Source: Zygnema cylindricum (lineage: Eukaryota; Streptophyta; Zygnematophyceae; Zygnematales; Zygnemataceae). Taken from it: a stretch of DNA of 64,000 nucleotides. Made by a program: the position numbers and the translations under genes. Below the pieces are notes generated by a model. That model was not told where the DNA came from and did not search any database. It worked only from the letters and a program-made list of their open reading frames with translations. Positions 57,587-64,000 of this stretch are shown one piece after another (position 1 is the stretch's first letter; each line of letters opens with the position of its first letter). The DNA lies in NCBI GenBank assembly GCA_037447655.1, contig JBBHKE010002283.1, forward strand, positions 36,747 through 100,746, read 5' to 3'.

Positions 57587-58661
57587 TGTAGAAATTAATG
57601 GTCCATTTAAAGTGTTTTCTAGGTCTAAATAGAAATATAGAAAGAAGCCGAGGAAGTCTACCTCTAACTTTTCTCTCCAACTCTCAAACTTATCGCAGTC
57701 ACTGAGAAATTGGAGAGGGAGCTAGAACCATGGCTACCTAGGCTATCCATGGCTACCTAGGCTATCCAGAGGTTTACGAGAAATATATATTAGTTGAGGG
57801 TTTATTTACTAAAAGGTATGTGCCGGCCACAAGATTTGATCCTGGTACCTACCGGACGGCACACAGTCGGGAGCCAATAGCCTTAGCCGTTAAGTCTTTA
57901 ACTAGTGTTACGTACTATATGGTTTGATATTTAATTAAACATTATCATGTAGGACAATTCATCTAATTGTAACTGTTTACGGGATACATACATCCAGTAA
58001 TGTAAAAGTACGGATTATGGTACGGATAAGAAATGAATACCGCGCAGTTATTTCTTTAGCGAAAAAAATACCGCGCATGTATTTATTACGGCTATGATTT
58101 ATTATGAATGTAATCCGACGGCCGGAATTAAACTTCGAGATCGCGGAAGACGATTTCGGCGGTTTGTGGTCATCGCCACATCGGATGACACGTGGCGGAA
58201 TTACATTGCATCGGGGCATCTCCATGGATTAAGTGAGCGAATCCGGCCATACCACGTGTCGACATTTAGGCCATGTCGTACAATGTCCATACAGAAAGTA
58301 AATCGGCAGCTGCACTATTGTGTACGGAACTATAATCTGATTGGCTCCGTACATCAGTAGATAGAGTCTGTGAGAGAGATACGACTTAGAAAAATTAGGA
58401 GATAGGACCCTCTCTCCAAGAGGGATTCTGTATAAAAGGTCAACTTTGACCCTCCATAACTTACTGCTCAGGGGAGCAAATTCATATATTCTTTTTGCTA
58501 TCGACTCAAGGGAGTCTTGCCTTTACAAGGGTGAAGGTGGTGAGAGTTATTGTCTGCCAGGGTGGCATTTGTTTTTGCTGAAACACAAAGGGGTCAGGGT
58601 TATCCTAATGGCTTCTTGGAAGCTGTCCTTTCTGAGGACTTATGGAGGTCTCAGAGTTTCA
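57587..58661 (+). repeat. 3' LTR of A1 (1075 bp)
   Basis: It is preceded by AAGGGGAG (57579–57586). A 19-bp tandem duplication CATGGCTACCTAGGCTATC (57729–57766) explains part of its extra length. It has the G-box inverted repeat CGCCAC…CACGTGGCG at 58174–58197, GATTGG at 58339, TATAAAAG at 58431, and hairpins at 58465–58478, 58503–58516 and 58521–58536. Confidence 0.9.
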
Positions 58662-58666
58662 ACACC

Positions 58667-59113
58667 GCAGCTGCAATTGATATGGATCAAGACAACGGAT
58701 GCGATTCATAAAATGATCACAAGTGACGTAGCCGACAATGATTTATTTAATCACTTAGTATAGATTATGAGTAATGCTGATTTTACGGTGATAGATTATT
58801 TTGGCGGGATTAGGAATACTTAGATCTTAGTTGCAGGTTAGTTTTTGGACGTACCTTTCAAGTACACTTTTGTCGGCAGTACGACACTAAGCACATACTC
58901 ACTGCGACTATAAGACTTAGGATTTAGAACATTTTATGCATCTTGACTTCAAAGTAGTAAAACTGCAAACAACTTTTGGGAAACATCTGAGTATTATATC
59001 TTCAGCGTTGTCGGGTCAATTGTGCAAAAACTTTAGGAGTTGTCAGTATTTATGCCGCTCTATATTCTGATAGAGTTTTGTGAAGTTTGGATGCTTGTAT
59101 AAGATTTGGTGAA
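58667..59113 (+). repeat. 3' LTR of family D, second part
   Basis: It continues the LTR cut at 39297 and follows the 5' LTR from about 29580 to 30030 (for example GATCACAAGTGACGTAGCCGACAATGATTTAT, split by small changes). It ends at GATTTGGTGAA, about 105 bp short of the expected LTR end. Confidence 0.85.
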
Positions 59114-59690
59114 TGTTGTTCTGTGACTACTACACCAACTGAAGATGAAGATGATGCTGGAGTAGTCATCATATAATTTAGATAAGCAAGAAGCTCTCAC
59201 AGATGCTCAAAAAAACACACACAACTTTGGAACACAACCAATGATAAACTAGAGAACCAAATGGCCTACAAATCTGACACAAAGCAGATAATCTTCAAAA
59301 GAACACAAGTGCAAATTGACACAGAAATCTGCAAACAGATCTGAGAAATATTCTCAGTCAAAGATATCAAAAATTGTCACAGCTTTGAAAGTAGTACAGA
59401 GAATCTTTGTTAAAAAGCCAAGCTACAATACCAAGTTTCGATTACATGGGAAAGTGCCCTTACTTTAACTGAAATCACATTGCGAGTCGATTTCAGGTTT
59501 AGTTTGAAGATGAACTGGGTTGACGTGGCAATAGTTAAAATGGAGGAAGACGACAAGCTGGAATAAATTCAAGATGACTCAAATTGTACTGTGGTTTTCT
59601 ATTTGCGACGTCAATTTTGGATGAAAAAGATAAACAAGTATTTAATTTATCTCATGGGAACATGCCCTAATTTTTACTGACCAAAAGGAT
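59114..59690 (-). repeat. Inverted D-type LTR end encoding a gag start
   Basis: TGTTGTTCTGTGAC at 59114 is the complement of an LTR end GTCACAGAACAACA. On the minus strand it encodes MMTTPASSSSSVGVVVTEQ, which parallels STSTTTAAPPPAPVVVEQQ at the end of the D 5' LTR. Further in, CTGAGAAATATTCTCAG (about 59341) is a 7-bp hairpin like the one at 208–224. The other end of the LTR was not found. Confidence 0.5.
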
Positions 59691-60329
59691 GACACCTGTC
59701 CTTCGATGGCCGCACAAAGTGGTCATCCCGCAAATCAAGCGCCATTGGCATGATCGTGTATTGCGTCTTGGGTAGCGTAGCGTGTAGGGTTAAAATACAA
59801 GACTATAGTCATCGATACATTACAATCATTTATTGCGATATAATACAGCATGGGTATCGAACAAGCCTCCACACAAGTGTGGGACCTTCGGCACCTTGCG
59901 CAGACGTTCGACACCTCTTACGATCGGGTATGTGAAATAGGGTTTTATGTTTACAGTTTTTTTTTAATATAAAAAACAAAAACATATAAAATAAAACTTA
60001 AACATGCGGTCGTGCAGAGAATACGGGCAACGTAGACGCCTTCGGCACCCCTGCAGGGCCAAAAGGTTGCAAGATTCAGTCTTGTATTGTATTGATAAAT
60101 ATTGAACAAAATTCGATACATAATGGTAACCCTATCGATCTTTGAAAATTGACACGGATGGTGACAAAACAAAAAATTATTACGTAGAAATCGTCACTGT
60201 TGACTGATCTTATGAATTTCATGTTTTCTGTGTATGAGTTTAGCGGGTTGTTGTTAAAATCGTGCGATTTTTTCATTTTTTCTTATTTCTACGTATAATT
60301 CTTGTGACTTTTGAGTCAGTCGCAAAAAA
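59691..60329. other. Non-coding, nothing recognised
   Basis: There are short frames only. CTTCGGCACC occurs twice (about 59887 and 60040) without a larger repeat around it. Confidence 0.3.
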
Positions 60330-60550
60330 TCTCGGAGTACTTTGTGTCTAGTAAATTGAACGGGTAATTTACAAGAAATGTACGGTATTTTACGAAAAAT
60401 GTACGAACTTTGACGAAAAGATACGTTGCACTTCTTAGTACTTTATGTCCAGTAAACTAGACAATTTTTTTACGGAAAACGTACGAAATTATATAGAAAT
60501 GTACGGAATTTTACCGAAAATGCACGTTATTTACAAAAAGAGACGTTGCA
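60330..60550. repeat. Imperfect tandem duplication of about 100–120 bp, GTACG-rich
   Basis: Unit 1 (60330–60430) and unit 2 (60431–60550) share GAGTACTTTGTGT / TAGTACTTTATGT starts, AGTAAA, repeated ATGTACGGAATTTTAC-type phrases and the end GACGTTGCA or TACGTTGCA. Confidence 0.65.
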
Positions 60551-60747
60551 GTGTTTCGCCATTTTGCGCACGGTAAGTTTGAATTATGTACGATCGTATG
60601 GAAATTTTTCTACATGTACGAAATAGTACAGATACAAAATCACTAACGATTTTAACGATTTTTTCAAATCGTTCAATGCGTTACTTACGTATAATTCGCC
60701 GCGATTGAATTGTTAGTACTAAACGGTTTGAACAAGTATAGTTTAGC

Positions 60748-61720
60748 GCATAGTTCAAAAGTAGGCGTTTTTATGGTAGGCCTTTGGTCGGCGCCTTTAC
60801 CGAAAGTTGTGTTATGGGCTTTTCATGTGATCTTCTTAGATGGCTACTTTGATCAGCGACCGTCCGATAGTCCGATCCGACGGTTTAATTTTTTTTTTTT
60901 GGTCCGAATGTTTTAATTGGTCCAATTTTTGGTCCGAATGTTTTAATTGGTCCGAATAGGTCCGAATACAATATGGGTCTTAAGGTCATATTGTATGTTT
61001 TGCGTACTATAGGCATATTGTATGGGCCTACTTTCACCTACTTTTGAAATATGGTTTAGAGCCGCCCACCGCATCATACCATAGTTCAAAAGTAGGTGAA
61101 AGTAGGCCCATACAGTATGCCTATTGTATGCAAAACATACAATATGCCCTTAAGACCCATATTGTATTGGTCGAAAAATGAAAAAAAAGGTTAAGAGGGT
61201 TGAGTTGCACACCGATCGATAGAGAATTAAACGGCAGGTCTAAATTTTGAAAAAAAATCGGATAAAAAATATTTTTTCTGTGAATTTTGATGTGTTTTTT
61301 ATTTAAACCGTCAGATTTAGACGATCGGACGGTCGCTGATCAAAGTAGCGATCTTAAGAAGATCACATGAAAAGCCCATAACACAACTTACGATAGGACT
61401 ATTTGTCATATTAGCGTCTGCAATTTTGAAGGCCACACTAAATAAAGCCTCAAATTGACCAACCAGGTTGCCCGTCCGCGTTTTTTTTTTTTTTTTTCCG
61501 GGTTTTTTTTCCGGCGGAATGTCATCCTACGCCGCGTCAGTTCGCTAAAAAATTTCGTCAGGTGGCGTGCGCTGTACTATGATCATACGTCATATTCGTA
61601 CGATCGTACAGGAGTGTCCGCAACTCACACCCATACAATATGCCTACTCTACGCGAGTTTAGTGCCAAGTTTTGTGCGCCTATCAATGGCCTACCATAAA
61701 AACGCCTACTTTTGAACTAT
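60748..61720. mobile_element. Complex fold-back element with three nested arms
   Basis: The outer arm CATAGTTCAAAAGTAGGCG (60749) is inverted at about 61700–61718. The middle arm, from GTTGTGTTATGGGCTTTTC to ACGGTTTAA (60807–60888), is inverted at 61302–61388. The inner arm (60961–61052), with AATATGGGTCTTAAGG, is inverted at 61078–61170 around a 25-bp loop. About 280 bp lacking a counterpart on the left (61394–61671) separate the middle and outer right arms. It has no coding capacity. Confidence 0.7.
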
Positions 61721-62880
61721 GCATCATACATTCATACTGCATCACATTTAATTCCGTGCGCAGTAGACGTCGTTTAGTATACTGTAGCTGTCACACTTTT
61801 CTTCCGATGGAGGTATTGCCTAGCATAACCACCGTAGATGCATGCGAACATGCTGGGAAGTTGGCAAGTCGTATGATTCAAGTCCTCCGTTCAAGTCGTA
61901 TCTCCTTGACGCAAAAGTCGTATGCGGCGCAAAAGTGGGGTTGCTTAGTGGAGTTCGTACGTTGTTGCACCGTTCCCTATTGTTATTTTTTGTTTTTTCT
62001 GAAGAACATTATCAACGAGAATCTGTTACGATTGTTTGTGACGTACACACACTGTTCGATTATTTTTGTTTACCATCCGCCCACGCGCTGACGATTGGTA
62101 GCCAGCTGCAGGCGGCGTACAGCTGCCAATCTGGATAACATACGAGTGCCGCGACTGACAACGAATGACTTCGCTAAGCGTCGTAGAGGTTATCTAACTT
62201 CTCACATGGTGGATAAAAATCCACCAAAATCCACCAGAATCCACCAGAATCCACAAGAAAAAGTGAAAAACCTTTGATGTAAAATATCTTGTCAGTTGTC
62301 AAGCTCCTTTGCCTTCCTTTTGTCCTCGGTGGTTTGTCGCGCTTTTTTTTTATTGGTTTCGGGTTGCTTGAAACTTTTTGTTCGTACAATGACATAGTCT
62401 GGTTGTACAAATCTTTCATTCAAATATGCTTGAAAAATCTTTGACGATGTTACATACCTGAGAAAATCCGTACATGGTACTATTGTACTGTACTTCAATA
62501 AGGCTATTTAATTCGGAAAATCATCGGAATGGGAAATGCTCCGGTGGGAATAGGCTATCTGTTTCTGCTCCTCCGTACTCCACTGGTTCCCCAGGAAGTC
62601 CTAATCCTCCGTCGTTCACTAAAATTAGTGTGGCGTTTTAAAGCTGCTGTAAGTGGGTCCAGATTGAATACGATTACCATACAGCGGAGGCGTGACGTGA
62701 CTCACAGCTGATAGCAACAGCGAGAAGGTTCCCGGAAGGATGGCGCCATGGGAGTGAGTATATGGACACACGTGTGAGGCGAGGGAAGGCGGAGAGGAGA
62801 GGAGGAATTGAATTTAAAAGTTGTTTTTTTTATGGAGGAGGAATGTTCGGAAGAGGGCAGGGGGAAGGAAGGAAGAAGCA
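61721..62880. other. Non-coding or unrecognised
   Basis: The frames at 61672–62138 overlap in two phases without a recognisable domain. A CCACCAGAATCCA short tandem repeat lies at 62220–62255. Confidence 0.3.
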
Positions 62881-62882
62881 AG

Positions 62883-62889
<7 letters not shown>

Positions 62890-62920
<31 letters not shown>

Positions 62921-63320
62921 TTTTTTGTTTGTCTGTTTTTCCGTCTTTTCTCGCTTTCCTGTCTTTATTTCTTTTTCTGTCATTTTTCCTTTTTTTTTTT
63001 TTTTTTTTTTTTGTCAGACAGTTCTTTGTTTGTCTGCTTGTCCGTCTCTTCTCGCTTTCCTGTCTCTATCTCTTTTTCTGTCACTTTTCCTATTTTTATT
63101 CTCTCTCTCTCTCTCTCTCTCTCTTGCTCTCTCTCCCCATCAATCTCTTTGTTCTTCTCCCTCACTTGTCTCCTCCCTTGTGCTTTAATGTTCTCTGTCT
63201 GTCTGTCTCTTCTCTCTTTCTTTGCCCCCTTTGCTCTTTGTCTATCTTTTTTTCCTATCACTTTGCCCTTTATGCTCTCTCTCTTCTCTCTCTCTCGCCC
63301 ATTATCTCATGTTCATTGGA
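62890..63320. repeat. Poly-T tracts, duplicated T-rich unit and (TC)n
   Basis: T-runs of more than 20 bases lie near 62890 and 62990. The sequence after each is duplicated (GTTTGTCTGxTTxTCCGTCTxTTCTCGC, about 110 bp apart). A (TC)n run lies at about 63100–63124. Long frames across it are low-complexity artefacts. Confidence 0.85.
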
Positions 63321-63321
63321 T

Positions 63322-63533
63322 ATTGGTCACTAGTCATTGGTCATTGGACATTGGACATTGGACATTGAACATTGGAGATTGGACATTGGAGATTGGACAT
63401 TGAACATTGGACATTGGACATTGGACATTGAACATTGGACATTGGACATTGGACATTGGAGATTGGACATTGGAGATTGGACATTGAACATTGGACATTG
63501 GAGATTGGACATTGGACATTGGAGATTGGACAT
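63322..63533. repeat. Heptamer minisatellite (CATTGGA)n
   Basis: It has about 30 copies of CATTGGA with variants CATTGAA and GATTGGA that themselves recur in order, giving higher-order units. A period of seven keeps all frames open on both strands, so the frames here are not evidence of a gene. Confidence 0.92.
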
Positions 63534-63669
63534 TCTAAGTGAATTGCCCTGTGATCTCCTTAAATTTTAAATCCCAAGCCTTGGTTGCCTGTTTCTTTCG
63601 TTTACACAACACAAACAGTCAGATCTTTTTCTAAACCATGCATACTGTGGGTTGTTTTATCTTTTCAGG

Positions 63670-64000
63670 GCCAAAGTTCACAATTTTGGACCATCAAAAA
63701 CTTTTTTCTTCTACATCTTGCTTTTGGCAATTAATGGATTCATGGGTATATTTGCAAAAGCAGTGGATCCATGTGCAACCGTTGGGCAGATGGTTCAAAT
63801 TAGTGAAGGTATTGCTCCCTCTCAATTTAGAGCATGTCTCCGTACTTTCCCGTACCGCCCACAAGAAGCAAAAACCGTGTTAAACATCATTTGGAAGATG
63901 CTTATCAAAGTGTACCCTTACACCGATTTTGCCATTCAGTCACCCGACATGCGACTCTACAGTAAAATTCGTCTTCGAAAGCAACTTATCCGAATACAGA
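63670..64000 (+). CDS. N-terminal part of a secreted protein, possibly S41-type peptidase (partial)
   Basis: This frame is open to the window end. It begins AKVHNFGPSKTFFFYILLLAI, a hydrophobic signal-peptide-like run, and continues FAKAVDPCATVGQ, with likely cleavage just before VDPCA. A DPC start, then a FRACLRTFPY block and AKTVLNIIWKMLIKVYPYTDFAIQSPD, resembles the N-terminal domain of secreted S41 (tail-specific-protease-like) peptidases known mainly from fungi; the catalytic domain would lie outside the window. No ATG lies in frame between the stop at 63568 and the hydrophobic run, so the start is probably in an upstream exon joined at the TTTTCAG acceptor (63662–63668). A start at Met 63733 would lose the signal peptide. 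The family call rests on recall of the pattern, not on a search. Confidence 0.45.

Larger units (their letters stand above)
39298..58661 (+). mobile_element. Copia family A element A1, itself split by A2
   Basis: Its ends TGTAGAAATT and GAGTTTCA are flanked by ACACC (39293–39297, 58662–58666). The 5' LTR is 39298–40117 plus 53006–53239, the interior 53240–57586 and the 3' LTR 57587–58661. The two LTRs differ at about 6 of the first 80 positions, so it is fairly old. The gag start in the 5' LTR has decayed (ATG to ATA). Confidence 0.9.
29212..59113 (+). mobile_element. Copia family D element, split by nested insertions
   Basis: The 5' LTR is 29212–30137, gag 30138–31020, pol 35536–38704, and the 3' LTR 38905–39297 plus 58667–59113. 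Sequence on the two sides of each insertion joins exactly after removing one copy of the 5-bp duplication (AATGG at 31021/35531; ACACC at 39293/58662). The 3' LTR breaks off at 59113, where an inverted D-type LTR begins. Both coding parts are full of stops. This is the oldest layer of the nest. Confidence 0.88.

Noticed and set aside
58438-58451. GGTCAA/TTGACC palindrome next to the TATA box as part of the RNA hairpin chain
   Set aside because: It covaries between families (TGGCA/TGCCA in B) but lies too close to TATA to be in the transcript; it is more likely a DNA-level site.
62762-63403. A 213-residue open frame rich in Phe, Ser and Leu, and overlapping frames nearby
   Set aside because: It crosses poly-T, TC and heptamer repeats; several frames are open at once, as expected of low-complexity DNA.
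63322-63533. Possible CRISPR-like array
   Set aside because: The seven-base unit has no spacers, and the context is a eukaryotic genome.

Overview
The window is a stretch of a large, retrotransposon-rich eukaryotic genome. Host genes contain introns with GT–AG borders and the intergenic DNA is dominated by Ty1/copia elements. Only two host-gene candidates are visible. One is a four-exon gene at 23155–25399 whose product resembles plant 'root cap / late-embryogenesis related' secreted proteins. The other is the first part of a secreted protein at the right edge (63670–64000) that resembles the N-terminal region of S41-type secreted peptidases best known from fungi. These clues point different ways, so I do not name the organism; a streptophyte alga or early plant, or an early-diverging fungus, would both be compatible.

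Layout. 1–8.5 kb is a mosaic of LTR pieces and broken copia pol fragments, nearly all on the minus strand. 8.5–17 kb holds CGTCA repeats, small TA-flanked MITEs, two solo LTRs (9470–10600 and 11920–12968), a near-perfect hairpin and a fold-back element with arms of about 200 bp. 17–21.7 kb is a decayed minus-strand copia element of a separate lineage (family F). 22.9–25.4 kb is the root-cap-like gene with its TATA box. 25.4–29.2 kb contains nothing I can identify.

29.2–59.1 kb is one retrotransposon (family D) blown apart by later insertions. A gag-only element of family C (31026–35530) sits in its coding region with target duplication AATGG. A family A element, A1 (39298–58661), sits in its 3' LTR with target duplication ACACC. 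A second, inverted family A element, A2 (40118–53000), sits in the 5' LTR of A1 with AGCTT. A family B element (40562–46989) sits in the 3' LTR of A2 with AGGTG/AGATG. The insertion order is therefore D, then A1, A2 and B, with C also later than D. 59.1–63.6 kb has another D-type LTR end, tandem repeats, a complex fold-back element, poly-T and TC tracts and a heptamer minisatellite.

What ties the elements together. Families A, B and C, and probably D and F, place the gag start codon inside the 5' LTR. They read gag through a primer-binding site that matches the anticodon arm of initiator tRNA-Met, the half-tRNA priming known from Drosophila copia. Their LTRs share a modular layout although the sequence has diverged: a block near the 5' end with the CCATGGCTGCCT core, an antisense tRNA-like fold, a G-box, paired GTAC motifs, a CCAAT box, a TATA box, and then a chain of short hairpins whose stems change in compensating pairs between families. 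That covarying leader is the most interesting signal I found.
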